DNA of 41,048 nt from contig JBKHCS010000015.1 in the NCBI GenBank assembly GCA_046541715.1, positions 1-41,048 of the forward strand, read 5' to 3'. The notes under the pieces were generated by a model. It had not been told where the DNA came from. It saw only the letters and a program-made list of their open reading frames with translations, and did no database searches. Positions 15,486 through 23,980 of the stretch are shown here, one piece after another. The stretch is from CAYPUT01 sp046541715. GTDB taxonomy: Bacteria > Spirochaetota > Spirochaetia > DSM-27196 > PWMO01. Position 1 is the first letter of the stretch, and each line of letters opens with the position of its first letter. A program made the translations under genes and the position numbers.

Positions 15486-16691
15486 CTAGCCTTCGGCCGC
15501 GACACCGGATTCGAGGAACGTCCTGACTTCGGTACTCGAAAAACCTACCTCTTCGAGAATCTCCCGGGTGTGTTGCCCCAGGGTCGGCGGCGCCACCGGT
15601 GGAACGGTCGGGGTTCTCGAGAGCTTTATCGGGTTTCCGAGGGTCCGTATCTCTCCGGCCTTCGGGTGGGCCATCCGCACCACCATCTCCCGGGCGAGAA
15701 GCTGGGGGTGCTCGAGTGCCGCCTCGGGAGTCAGTATCGGGCCGCAGGGTATCCCGGCTCCGCCGAAACGGTCGAGCCATTCCTCGACGCTTCCGCCGGC
15801 GAGGCGCTTGTTTATCTCCACCTCCAGCCTTTCTCGGTGGGCAACCCGGTCCGCGTTGGTCCGGAAGGCCTGGTCCTGGGCGAGAACCTCTCCGTCGGGA
15901 AGAAGCTCGAGAAAGCGGACCCACTGCGCCTCGGTTCCGACCGCAAGAATCAGCCGGCCGTCCTTCGCCCGGAAGGGCTGGTACGGGGCGATGTTCGGGT
16001 GGGCGTTCCCCCGTTTCCGGGGCGGGTTTCCCGTCGCGAGGTAGGCCGAGGCTACGTTGGCCAGCCAGGTAGCCTGGCCGTCGAGGAGGGCGATGTCTAT
16101 GATCTGCCCGGCCCCGCTTTCCCGGCGCTCGTAGAGGGCCGCGAGAACGGCGATCGTCGCGTAGAGGGCGGACGTGATGTCGGCCATCGGCGTAGGGAAG
16201 CGCGTGGGTCCGGCATCGGGCTCTCCGGTAAGCGCCATGGTGCCGCTTATCCCCTGGGCGAGGACGTCGTACCCCGGCTTTTCGGCTTCCGGGCCGGTCA
16301 AACCGAAACCGCTGATCGACGCCCAAACAAGGGCCGGGTTTATCGCCATTACGGTTTCCGCGTCGATGCCGAGCTTCACCCGGCTCTTGTGCTTTGGAAC
16401 GTTGTGGACAAGCACGTCTGCACTCTTTAGGAGACGCTCCAACACGCGGCGCGCCCCATCCTTCGAGAGGTCCAGGGCGAGGCTCCGCTTGTTCCGGTTG
16501 GTCCCGAGAAAGTAAGCGCTCTCTCCTTCGAGAAACGGAGGGCCCCACCCCCGGGATTGGTCGCCGCTTCCAGGGCGCTCGATCTTGATAATGTCGGCCC
16601 CGAAATCGGCTAAGAGTTGGGTGCAATAGGGTCCGGCGAGGGCCTGGGTAAGGTCGATCACTCGAACACCCGTGAGTATTCCACTATTCAT
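15486..16691 (-). CDS. class III (CaiB/BaiF) CoA-transferase, copy 2
   Basis: A second family III CoA-transferase, 401 aa. It has the N-terminal GVRVIDLTQALAGPYCTQLLADFGAD, the catalytic Asp in PGYDVLAQGISG at D142, and the usual C-terminal FL.ESGV ending. It is clearly divergent from copy 1, so a recent duplication is unlikely and the two probably act on different acids, for example malonate and methylmalonate, or oxalate/oxamate. It is the only reverse-strand gene in this part of the island and would be expressed from its own divergent promoter. The ATG at 16691 has no Shine-Dalgarno and lies 10 nt after an extended -10 box, so it may be nearly leaderless. Confidence 0.9.
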   Translation of the reverse strand: MNSGILTGVRVIDLTQALAGPYCTQLLADFGADIIKIERPGSGDQSRGWGPPFLEGESAYFLGTNRNKRSLALDLSKDGARRVLERLLKSADVLVHNVPKHKSRVKLGIDAETVMAINPALVWASISGFGLTGPEAEKPGYDVLAQGISGTMALTGEPDAGPTRFPTPMADITSALYATIAVLAALYERRESGAGQIIDIALLDGQATWLANVASAYLATGNPPRKRGNAHPNIAPYQPFRAKDGRLILAVGTEAQWVRFLELLPDGEVLAQDQAFRTNADRVAHRERLEVEINKRLAGGSVEEWLDRFGGAGIPCGPILTPEAALEHPQLLAREMVVRMAHPKAGEIRTLGNPIKLSRTPTVPPVAPPTLGQHTREILEEVGFSSTEVRTFLESGVAAEG

Positions 16692-16701
16692 ACCGGTTGC
16701 A

Positions 16702-16710
16702 AGAATAGCA
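16702..16710 (-). promoter_or_regulatory. extended -10 box of CoA-transferase 2
   Basis: On the minus strand TGCTATTCT carries an extended -10 (TG-N-TATTCT). No good -35 is visible. Transcription would begin about 4 nt before the ATG at 16691. Confidence 0.35.
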
Positions 16711-16737
16711 CGGGAGGGGGCCTCTGCGGCACCACCT

Positions 16738-16761
16738 AAAGCGCCGGCTCGGGAGCGCTTT
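16738..16761. repeat. inverted repeat between divergent operons
   Basis: AAAGCGC (16738-16744) and GCGCTTT (16755-16761) form a perfect 7-bp inverted repeat with a 10-nt centre. It lies midway between the second CoA-transferase and the decarboxylase operon, upstream of both -10 boxes. Its place suits a shared operator; the same sequence could also fold as a hairpin in RNA. Confidence 0.5.
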
Positions 16762-16778
16762 CTCCTCCTTACATTTGT

Positions 16779-16787
16779 TGATACTAT
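16779..16787 (+). promoter_or_regulatory. extended -10 promoter of the decarboxylase operon
   Basis: TG-A-TACTAT forms an extended -10 box with no convincing -35. The transcript would begin near 16794, followed by a strong Shine-Dalgarno (AAGGAAGGAGG) before the ATG at 16815. Confidence 0.4.
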
Positions 16788-16814
16788 GCTCCCACTTAAG
16801 GAAGGAGGCGGCTT

Positions 16815-17225
16815 ATGCGCTTTCCCGGCATCGTGGTCGGAGACAGCATTACCGTGGGAAAAACGGTAAGCGAAGAGGACGCTGCAGGCAATTTCTGGAC
16901 AACCGACTTCGAGAAGCTCTTATCAACACCGGCTCTTGCGGCGTATATGATCGAAGCTTCCAGCAAGCTTCTCGAGCACAAGCTCCCGGACGGATTTATC
17001 TCCGTCGGGAAGAGCTCGGAGATCGTCCACGAGCATCCGAGCGTCGTCGGGGCCCATGTTACCGTAAAGGTCGAGATCAAGGCCTTCGACGGCTACCATA
17101 TCGTCCTCCATATGACGGCCTACGACGAATCCGGCATCATTGCCCGGGGCACCCACGTAAGGTCGATCGTAAATCAGCGGTGGATGACCCTCAAGGTTAG
17201 CAAGCGCGTTGCGAGCCTCAAGTAG
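16815..17225 (+). CDS. FlK-like hot-dog acyl-CoA thioesterase
   Basis: A 136-aa single-hot-dog-domain protein resembling fluoroacetyl-CoA thioesterase FlK and its relatives. It shares STPALAAYMIEAS (37-49), SVGKSSEIVHEHPSVVGAHV (63-82) and the closing ARGTHVRSIVN (110-120). FlK uses a Thr, Glu and His triad: Thr38 and His72 or His74 fit, but the Glu (E47) appears one position later than usual, with Ile46 in its place, so activity is uncertain. A strong Shine-Dalgarno fixes the start. As first gene of the decarboxylase operon it may recycle CoA from dead-end or excess acyl-CoA esters such as malonyl- or methylmalonyl-CoA. Confidence 0.75.
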   Translation: MRFPGIVVGDSITVGKTVSEEDAAGNFWTTDFEKLLSTPALAAYMIEASSKLLEHKLPDGFISVGKSSEIVHEHPSVVGAHVTVKVEIKAFDGYHIVLHMTAYDESGIIARGTHVRSIVNQRWMTLKVSKRVASLK

Positions 17226-17248
17226 ACCCGACAGAGGAAGGAGATTGA

Positions 17249-18799
17249 ATGACTAACAAAGAGGCCCTCTCCCGTTTCTACGAAGTCCGGGAGAAAATGA
17301 TCCTCGGTGGTGGCGAGGAGCGCATAGAGGCGCAACACGCCAAGGGCAAAAAGACCGCCCGGGAACGGATCGACCTTCTCGTCGATAAGGGTTCCTTTAT
17401 CGAGCACCAGGGCTACATCCAAGGGCGGGCCCGGGACTTCGGCCTCGATACAAAGCACTTCATGGGGGACGGTGTCGTCACAGGCTCCGGGATGGTCGAA
17501 GGGCGCCAGGTATTCGTCGCTGCCCAGGATTTTACGGTGCTCGGCGGCTCTCTCGGGGAGATGCAGGCCGGACGGATCGCCGAGGCCCAAGCATTGGCGC
17601 TGAAGACCGGCTGCCCTTTTATCCAGATTAACGACTCCGGGGGTGCCCGTATCCAGGAAGGGGTTCTCTCCCTCGACGGTTACGCCAAGATCTTTCGAAA
17701 CAATACCCTCGCCAGCGGGGTAATCCCTCAGTTCTCGATTATTCTCGGTCCCTGTGCCGGCGGCGCCGTATACAGCCCGGCGATTACCGACTTTGTCTTT
17801 ATGGTCGACGGCGTCAGTAACATGTATATCACGGGCCCCGACGTCATTCGGGCGGTTACCGGGGAAGAGATTTCCCACGAAGACCTAGGAGGCGCCGTCG
17901 CCCACGCTTCGGTAAGTGGAGTAGCCCACTTTCGTTTCGAAGACGAAGCCGGCTGTATGGCCTTTCTGCGGCGACTTCTGACCTACCTTCCGCAGAACAA
18001 CCGGGAACGCCCCCCGCTTTCCGAGGCGAAGGATTCCCCGGACCGGGAAACACCGGAGCTTTTCGAGGTGCTCCCGGACGACGAGAAGAAGTCCTACGAC
18101 GTAAAGGAGGTAATCTCCGCTCTCGCCGACATCGGCAGCTTTCTCGAGGTCCAGCCGGACTACGCGCAGAACGTCGTGGTCGGCTTTGCAAAGCTTGCGG
18201 GCCGTACGGTGGGCATCTTTGCGAACCAACCGAAGGTCTACGCCGCGGCTCTCAATATCGACGCGAGCGACAAGGGGGCCCGATTTATTCGCTTCTGCGA
18301 CGCCTTCAGTATCCCGATCGTCACCCTGGTCGACGTACCGGGGTTTCTGCCGGGAGTATCTCAGGAACACGGAGGGATCATCCGTCACGGCGCCAAAATT
18401 CTCTACGCGATCGCCGAGGCAACCGTTCCCAAGGTCGCACTGATCCTTCGGAAAGCCTACGGAGGCGCCTTTATCGCGATGGCCTCGAAGTCCCTCGGGT
18501 ACGACCGGGTTATTTCGTTTCCGACGTCTCAGGTGGCCGTCCTCGGTCCCGAGGGGGCGGCAAATATCGTGTTCCGCCGGGACATCGAGGCTGCGGAGGA
18601 CCCGGAGAGGGCACGCCAAGAGAAGATCGAGGAGTTCAAGGACAGCGTCATGAACCCCTTTATCGCCGCGGGGTACGGCTTTGTGGACGACATCATCGAC
18701 CCGCGGTACGCCCGGAGCGAGGTTATCCGTTCGATGGAGATGTTCGCCGGCAAGCAGGAAGAGCGTCCGTACAAAAAACACGGGAATATTCCCCTTTAG
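17249..18799 (+). CDS. mmdA: biotin-dependent decarboxylase carboxyltransferase subunit (MmdA-like)
   Basis: The carboxyltransferase (alpha) subunit of a methylmalonyl-/malonyl-CoA decarboxylase, 516 aa, moving CO2 from the acyl-CoA to protein-bound biotin. The oxyanion segments SGGARIQEG (130-138) and GPCAGGAVYSPA (167-178) of the N-terminal half, and the KAYGGAFIAM segment of the C-terminal half, are intact. The same family includes propionyl-CoA carboxylase beta, but no biotin carboxylase is encoded here while OadG, a biotin carrier and OadB follow directly, so the complex should work as a sodium-pumping decarboxylase. GGAAGGAG precedes the ATG. Methylmalonyl-CoA versus malonyl-CoA specificity cannot be read from the sequence by eye. 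Confidence 0.93.
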   Translation: MTNKEALSRFYEVREKMILGGGEERIEAQHAKGKKTARERIDLLVDKGSFIEHQGYIQGRARDFGLDTKHFMGDGVVTGSGMVEGRQVFVAAQDFTVLGGSLGEMQAGRIAEAQALALKTGCPFIQINDSGGARIQEGVLSLDGYAKIFRNNTLASGVIPQFSIILGPCAGGAVYSPAITDFVFMVDGVSNMYITGPDVIRAVTGEEISHEDLGGAVAHASVSGVAHFRFEDEAGCMAFLRRLLTYLPQNNRERPPLSEAKDSPDRETPELFEVLPDDEKKSYDVKEVISALADIGSFLEVQPDYAQNVVVGFAKLAGRTVGIFANQPKVYAAALNIDASDKGARFIRFCDAFSIPIVTLVDVPGFLPGVSQEHGGIIRHGAKILYAIAEATVPKVALILRKAYGGAFIAMASKSLGYDRVISFPTSQVAVLGPEGAANIVFRRDIEAAEDPERARQEKIEEFKDSVMNPFIAAGYGFVDDIIDPRYARSEVIRSMEMFAGKQEERPYKKHGNIPL

Positions 18800-18812
18800 A
18801 AGGTGCTGAGTA

Positions 18813-19157
18813 ATGGGTGACGGAATCCTATATACGGTCCTTGTAGCCGTCGTCGGCATGCTCATCGTGTTTTCCTTTCTCTTGCTCTTGAGCATGTTGA
18901 TGATCGGGATAAAACGGGTCCTCGGGGATCGTGAGCAGGAGTCGGCAACCGTTTCGGACGTATCCGCGCTCCGGACTAAAGGTGGGGGAGGGGGTCCACC
19001 GTCCCCGGGATCCGTCCCTGGGGGTAAAGCCTCCGCCTCTCCGGGCGACACTCCCGGCGGGGCGCCGCCGTGGCTTTTTGCCGCCGTGGCGGCTTTCGTC
19101 TTTGCAGAGCAGGAAGCACATTCCGCTCAACCGTGGATTAGAGGAAGGAAACAATGA
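18813..19157 (+). CDS. OadG-type small membrane subunit of the decarboxylase
   Basis: A 114-aa subunit with one N-terminal membrane helix (about residues 5-30), a charged stretch, a Gly/Pro/Ser-rich linker (about 55-85) and a C-terminal hydrophobic patch PPWLFAAVAAFVFA. This is the layout of OadG/MmdD, the small delta or gamma subunit that tethers and assembles the sodium-pump decarboxylase at the membrane. Sequence is poorly conserved in the family, so context carries much of the call. Its stop overlaps the start of the biotin carrier by 4 nt. Confidence 0.8.
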   Translation: MGDGILYTVLVAVVGMLIVFSFLLLLSMLMIGIKRVLGDREQESATVSDVSALRTKGGGGGPPSPGSVPGGKASASPGDTPGGAPPWLFAAVAAFVFAEQEAHSAQPWIRGRKQ

Positions 19158-19600
19158 AACGCAAGATAGCCTTTACCTTCGAAGGAGAGTCGATCGAGGT
19201 TGTCGCGGAGCGCATCGGGAACCTGTTGACGGTGCGGCACGGTGACCAGGTGTACCACGTGGAGCTCGAGCCGGAGCGCTCCTCCTCCGAGGAGAGCGTC
19301 TCCGAAGCGCCTAGGTCTCCTCAGGCCGGGGAACCCGCTTCGCCGCTTCCGGACCGGCCGTCGGGGCAAGTCGTCGCGACCGGAGGCCCCGGAGCGGTCA
19401 CGGCTCCGATGACCGGGACCATCAAGGAGGTTCTCGTCCACCTCGGGGATACCGTCCAGGAAAACGAGCAGATTATCATGATGGAAGCGATGAAGATGGA
19501 TATCGAGGTGGTAGCCCCTCGAGCCGGCAAGGTTGCCGAGATCATGGTGGCCCCCGGAGACAATGTAAAAGAGAACCAGACGGTTCTGCGCATCGAGTAG
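19154..19600 (+). CDS. biotin carboxyl carrier protein of the decarboxylase
   Basis: A 148-aa carrier. The biotinyl domain covers about 80-148, with the biotinylation motif EAMKM at 111-115 (Lys114) and the usual second half APRAGKVAEIMVAPGDNV. An N-terminal domain of about 40 residues precedes a Pro/Ser/Glu-rich flexible linker (about 41-78) that lets the biotin swing between the carboxyltransferase and the membrane subunit. It overlaps the OadG gene by 4 nt and precedes oadB by 7 nt. Confidence 0.92.
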   Translation: MKRKIAFTFEGESIEVVAERIGNLLTVRHGDQVYHVELEPERSSSEESVSEAPRSPQAGEPASPLPDRPSGQVVATGGPGAVTAPMTGTIKEVLVHLGDTVQENEQIIMMEAMKMDIEVVAPRAGKVAEIMVAPGDNVKENQTVLRIE

Positions 19601-19607
19601 GGTCGGC

Positions 19608-20720
19608 ATGTCACAGATTCTGCTTCAGTTTCTCCGGTCGACCGCGATATCCTCCCTCACCTGGCAACATCTACTGATGATTGTTATCGGATGTCTGCTT
19701 GTTTACCTCGGGGTCGCAAAGCGCTACGAGCCGCTCCTCTTGGTACCCATCGGTTTCGGTGCGGTTCTGGCAAACATCCCCCTCGCGGGGCTCACCGAAC
19801 CCGGTGGGCTCCTGACCTACTTCTACTTCGGTATCGAGACGGGCCTCTTTCCTCCGCTCATTTTTCTCGGAATCGGCGCGATGACGGACTTTGGTCCGCT
19901 TCTGGCGAAGCCCCACACGTTTCTTCTCGGAGCCGCAGCGCAATTCGGAATTTTCGGGACGCTTCTCGGGGCCCGGGCTCTGGGGTTCCCCTTTCCCGAA
20001 GCCGCTTCGATCGCAATTATCGGCGGTGCCGACGGGCCGACGGCCATCTTCTTGACCTCCCGGCTCGCGCCGCATCTTCTCGGCCCCATCGCGGTTGCGG
20101 CCTACTCCTACATGGCTTTGGTGCCGTTTATCCAGCCGCCGATCATCCGGGCGTTGACAAGCAAGAAGGAGCGGGCCGTCGTAATGACCGAGGTCCGTCC
20201 GGTCTCACAGAGGGTCAAGATTGTCTTTCCGATCGCGACGACCATTATCTCTGCCCTTGTCATTCCGGCGTCTACCCCGCTGATCGGCATGCTGATGCTC
20301 GGCAACCTCTTCCGGGAGGCCGGCGTGGTGGAACGGCTCTCGAAGACCGCCCAGAACGAGCTGATCAACATCGTCACTATTTTCTTAGCGGTAGCCGTCG
20401 GCTCCAAGATGTCCGCCGAAGAGTTTCTCTCGGTGAGCACCTTGCTGATCATCGTTCTCGGACTGGTGGCCTTCTCGATAGGAACCGCCTCCGGGGTTCT
20501 CCTGGGGAAGCTGATGTACATCCTCTCGGGAAGACGGGTCAATCCGATGATCGGCGCCGCCGGTGTTTCGGCTGTCCCGATGGCGGCCCGGGTCGTCCAG
20601 AAGGTCGGCCAGAAAGAGAATCCCCGCAACTTTCTGTTGATGAACGCCATGGGCCCCAACGTCGCCGGGGTTATCGGTTCGGCCATCGCGGCAGGGGTAC
20701 TCCTTTCGCTGGCGGGATAG
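19608..20720 (+). CDS. oadB: sodium-pumping decarboxylase membrane subunit (OadB/MmdB)
   Basis: The beta subunit, 370 aa and strongly hydrophobic, which decarboxylates carboxybiotin and exports sodium ions. The family hallmark IIGGADGPTAIFLTSRLAPHLLGPIAVAAYSYM is present; its Asp (D142) corresponds to the essential Asp of oxaloacetate decarboxylase. The C-terminal NPMIGAAGVSAVPMAARVVQK and NFLLMNAMGPNVAGVIGSA segments are also typical. Its presence converts the cluster from a carboxylase into an energy-conserving decarboxylase. A 76-nt gap follows before the molybdenum hydroxylase gene, with no clear terminator, so read-through is likely; it holds a short inverted repeat TGTCG-N17-CGACA (20741-20767). 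Confidence 0.94.
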   Translation: MSQILLQFLRSTAISSLTWQHLLMIVIGCLLVYLGVAKRYEPLLLVPIGFGAVLANIPLAGLTEPGGLLTYFYFGIETGLFPPLIFLGIGAMTDFGPLLAKPHTFLLGAAAQFGIFGTLLGARALGFPFPEAASIAIIGGADGPTAIFLTSRLAPHLLGPIAVAAYSYMALVPFIQPPIIRALTSKKERAVVMTEVRPVSQRVKIVFPIATTIISALVIPASTPLIGMLMLGNLFREAGVVERLSKTAQNELINIVTIFLAVAVGSKMSAEEFLSVSTLLIIVLGLVAFSIGTASGVLLGKLMYILSGRRVNPMIGAAGVSAVPMAARVVQKVGQKENPRNFLLMNAMGPNVAGVIGSAIAAGVLLSLAG

Positions 20721-20796
20721 AGCCGGGAGCGGGGCCGCCTTGTCGAGAGGGTCCCGAGAGCGCGACATTAATGGGGTAGTAACGGAGTAAGACTTT

Positions 20797-23127
20797 ATGA
20801 GCTCGACTTCCTATCGCTATATCGGGAAGAGCATCACCCGGACCGACGCCCGGGACAAAGTTTACGGTCGGACGCGGTACACCGACGATTTGTGGTTGCC
20901 GGGGATGCTCCACGCGGCCGTTGTCCCGAGTGTCCACGCCCACGCCGAAATCGCATCGATCGACGCCGAAGCAGCCCGAAAGATGCCGGGTGTCCGGGGT
21001 GTCTTTACCGGAGCGGACTTCCCGGTCTTGGTCGGTCTCTACCTCGGCGACAAGCCGCCTTTGGCCCAGGGGCGGGTGCGCTACTTCGGTGAACCGGTCG
21101 CGGTCGTGGTGGCCGACTCCGAGCGGCAGGCCCTCGCCGCGTCGAGGAAGATCGCCGTAGACTACCGGGCCCTCCCGGTGCTCCATTCACCGAAAGAGGC
21201 GATATCTCCGGAGGCTCCGGTTCTCCACCCGCAGATGGAGGATTACGTTCGTATTCCAGCGATTCTCCCGGAGCCCGGGAGCAACGTCGCAAACCGCACC
21301 AAGATCCGCAAGGGAAACGTCGACGTGGCCTTTAACGAAGCGGAAGTAATCGTCGAAGGGGAGTTCGAGTTTCCCCCGGCGGACCACGCGGCCATGGAGC
21401 CCCGGATTACCATCGCCGAGATTCAGAAAAGCGGTCAGGTCATTATCCGGACATCCACCCAGTCTCCCTACGGTGTGCGAATTATCATGAGCCGCTGCCT
21501 GGGCATCCCGATACACAAGATTACCGTCGTCGCAGGTGCCGTGGGAGGCGGCTTTGGGGGGAAGGCCGGAATCCAGCTGGAGCCCTTGGCGTATCTTCTC
21601 TCCCGGGAGTTGGAAGGGCGGCCGGTGCGCCTGGCGAACACACGGGAGCAGGATCTGGTCGGCTCCCCGGGTGCCCCGGGGTTGAGCTCCAGGGTCAAGC
21701 TCGGGGCACGAGCCGACGGTACACTCTTGGCTGCGGAAATCGAATACCTCTTCGACTCCGGCGGATATGCGGACTACGCGGTAAACGTCAGCCGGGCTGC
21801 CGCATATTCCTGCAGCGGTCCTTACCGGATTCCGAATATCCGAACCGATTCCCTCTGCGTATACACCAACCATCCCTTCGCGACGGCATATCGTGGTTTC
21901 GGGCACATCGAAATGAGTTACACCATCGAGCGGGGGATGGACCTCTTAGCCGAGAAGCTCGGGATGGACCCCTTGGAGCTCCGACTAAGGAACGCCATTC
22001 AGCCGGGGGACCGGACGCCGAGCAACAACGTTCTCGACGGCAACACGGGGGACCTCAAAGAGTGTCTCCGCCGGGCGGCGGCGGCCGTAGATTGGGCGAA
22101 GGGAACTCAAACTCGCGTAGACGAGCATCTGGTACGGGCAAAGGGCGTTAGCGCCTTCTGGAAGGCTCCGGCTATTCCGACCTTTACCGACGCCTCGGCG
22201 GTTCTCTCCTTTAACGAAGACGGCAGTTGTAACCTTGTAACCGGTGCGATGGAAATCGGGCAGGGAACCCTGACCGGACTCGCCCAAATCGTCGCCGAGG
22301 CCCTCAAGATGGACCCGGAGATGGTATACGTCGTCCCGGAGGTAATGACCGACCGGTCTACCCACGACTGGACGACCGCCGCGAGCCGTACCCTCTTTAT
22401 GGTAGGCCGGGCGGCCCTCGGCGCCGTGGAGGACGCGGTGGCCCAGATAAAGCAGGTTGCCTCGGGGCCCCTCCGTTGCCCCGTAGAGGACCTAAGAGTA
22501 GCCGACGGTAGGGTCTTCCTAACCGACGACCCGGATATCGGACTTTCCCTGTCGGAGGTCTGCCTGGGATACGTCTACCCGAATGGGAACGCCGTCGGGG
22601 GGCCGGTCATCGGACGGGGACGCTACATCGCCCGGCATTTGAGCCACCTGGATCCGGAAACCGGAGAGGGGCGGCCCGGCCTCGAATGGACCCTCGGGGC
22701 GGAGGCGGTCGAGGTAGAGGTGGACCTTCGGGATGGAACGTATCGGATACTCAAGAGCGCCTGCGCCATGGACGTCGGGAAGGTCATAAACCCGGCCCTG
22801 GCTCGGGGGCAAATCGTCGGAGCGATGGCCATGGGGATCGGGTACACGACTCGGGAGGCCTTCGACTTTGACGGCCGTGGTAGGGTTCTGAACGGTAAGC
22901 TGCGGGATTTCAAGATCCTGAGGTACGGGGAGCACCCGGAGTACGTCGTAGACTTCGTCGAGACACCCCAACAGGACGGACCCTTCGGTGCCCGGGGTCT
23001 CGGAGAACAGGGGATAATCGGTATGCCCGGGGCTCTTGCGTCGGCATTTTCCCGGGCCGTCGGCACCCAGCTGCACCGCCTTCCGATTACGCCGGAGTAC
23101 CTCTGGTCCGAAGGGGGCCGGAAATGA
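20797..23127 (+). CDS. molybdenum hydroxylase 1, large (Mo-cofactor) subunit
   Basis: A 776-aa xanthine dehydrogenase-family large subunit that binds molybdopterin and hydroxylates a heterocycle. The cofactor motif VGGGFGGK is at 249-256, the substrate-site arginine motif YRGFGH at 365-370, and the catalytic Glu in GLGEQG at E737. All expected active-site positions are present, so it should be active. It has a start with GGAG upstream, and a 4-nt overlap with the FAD subunit. The family includes purine, nicotinate, uracil/thymine and aldehyde oxidisers; the permease and downstream enzymes point to a pyrimidine. It is paralogous to the large subunit at 30312 but clearly diverged. Confidence 0.92.
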   Translation: MSSTSYRYIGKSITRTDARDKVYGRTRYTDDLWLPGMLHAAVVPSVHAHAEIASIDAEAARKMPGVRGVFTGADFPVLVGLYLGDKPPLAQGRVRYFGEPVAVVVADSERQALAASRKIAVDYRALPVLHSPKEAISPEAPVLHPQMEDYVRIPAILPEPGSNVANRTKIRKGNVDVAFNEAEVIVEGEFEFPPADHAAMEPRITIAEIQKSGQVIIRTSTQSPYGVRIIMSRCLGIPIHKITVVAGAVGGGFGGKAGIQLEPLAYLLSRELEGRPVRLANTREQDLVGSPGAPGLSSRVKLGARADGTLLAAEIEYLFDSGGYADYAVNVSRAAAYSCSGPYRIPNIRTDSLCVYTNHPFATAYRGFGHIEMSYTIERGMDLLAEKLGMDPLELRLRNAIQPGDRTPSNNVLDGNTGDLKECLRRAAAAVDWAKGTQTRVDEHLVRAKGVSAFWKAPAIPTFTDASAVLSFNEDGSCNLVTGAMEIGQGTLTGLAQIVAEALKMDPEMVYVVPEVMTDRSTHDWTTAASRTLFMVGRAALGAVEDAVAQIKQVASGPLRCPVEDLRVADGRVFLTDDPDIGLSLSEVCLGYVYPNGNAVGGPVIGRGRYIARHLSHLDPETGEGRPGLEWTLGAEAVEVEVDLRDGTYRILKSACAMDVGKVINPALARGQIVGAMAMGIGYTTREAFDFDGRGRVLNGKLRDFKILRYGEHPEYVVDFVETPQQDGPFGARGLGEQGIIGMPGALASAFSRAVGTQLHRLPITPEYLWSEGGRK

Positions 23128-23969
23128 TCTTTCAGGAGATCGAGTTTATCCGACCGCAGAGCATCGCCGAGGCGGTCTCGGTATATCGGGAATGTTCCGA
23201 AGCGGGACTGAAACCGGAATACTTCGCCGGGGGCACCGAGCTCGTCACGATGGCCCGGGACGGAAAGCTCTCCGCCGGTGCGTTTGTCGATCTTAAGACG
23301 ATACCGGATACACACCGGCTCGAATCTGAGGACGGAGAGCTCACCATAGGGACGAGCGTTCGACTCAACGATCTCTCTCAAAGACTCGACACTCCGCTTA
23401 TGACCCGATGCATCGATAATCTGGCGGATCATACGGTGCGCAACTCGATTACCCTCGGTGGAAATATCGCCGGCCGTCTGCCCTACCGGGAGGCGATGCT
23501 TCCGCTTGTTCTCGCCGGTGCGGATGCCTTTGTCGCCGGATCGGCCGATACCGCATCGGCCGATACTAGGCGCGTTCCGCTTCGGGAGCTCTTCGACAAG
23601 CGGTTGCGTCTGGCCTCCGGGGAGTTCGTGGTGGCCTTTGCCCTGCCGAGGGAGGCCGCCGAGTCTCCGTTTTGGTACGGGCGCTGGGTTCGAAGCACCC
23701 GGGTCGACTACCCGATCGTAACGCTTGCGTGTACCGCTTCCGAGGATTCGCTTCTCTTCGCAACCTCCGGAAGCTTTGCGTACCCCGTCTGGGGCTCGAT
23801 TTTCTTCGATGAGCTAAAAGAGAACCAAGCGGAACGGGTGGTCCACGGAGTTCTCGATGGCCTCGGGAGCTTCCGGACCGATTTTCGGGCGTCGGCGGAG
23901 TACCGCCGGGCGTTGATGGCGCTGGGGCTAAACAAAGCCCTCGGGAGTCTGTGGAAGAAGAGCGGATAG
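23124..23969 (+). CDS. molybdenum hydroxylase 1, FAD subunit
   Basis: A 281-aa FAD-binding subunit of the CoxM/XdhB family. The first FAD loop is AGGTEL (35-40) and the second RNSITLGGNIAG (106-117), followed by PYREAMLPLVLAGADA. It passes electrons from the Mo and iron-sulfur centres to NAD or another acceptor. A short duplicated stretch gives SADT twice near residues 139-149 (DNA repeat at 23540-23566). It overlaps the large subunit by 4 nt and ends 11 nt before the iron-sulfur subunit. Confidence 0.9.
   Translation: MIFQEIEFIRPQSIAEAVSVYRECSEAGLKPEYFAGGTELVTMARDGKLSAGAFVDLKTIPDTHRLESEDGELTIGTSVRLNDLSQRLDTPLMTRCIDNLADHTVRNSITLGGNIAGRLPYREAMLPLVLAGADAFVAGSADTASADTRRVPLRELFDKRLRLASGEFVVAFALPREAAESPFWYGRWVRSTRVDYPIVTLACTASEDSLLFATSGSFAYPVWGSIFFDELKENQAERVVHGVLDGLGSFRTDFRASAEYRRALMALGLNKALGSLWKKSG
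23540..23566. repeat. 12-bp direct repeat in FAD subunit gene
   Basis: ATCGGCCGATAC occurs at 23540-23551 and again at 23555-23566 and encodes a duplicated Ser-Ala-Asp-Thr. Each copy also contains the palindrome ATCGGCCGAT. It lies in a surface loop between the FAD loops and the C-terminal domain and keeps the frame. Confidence 0.7.
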
Positions 23970-23980
23970 AAAGGACGTCT

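Noticed and set aside
17249..20720. Propionyl-CoA or acetyl-CoA carboxylase
   Set aside because: The carboxyltransferase subunit is shared by both enzyme types, but there is no biotin carboxylase, and OadG and OadB subunits are present, which mark a membrane decarboxylase.
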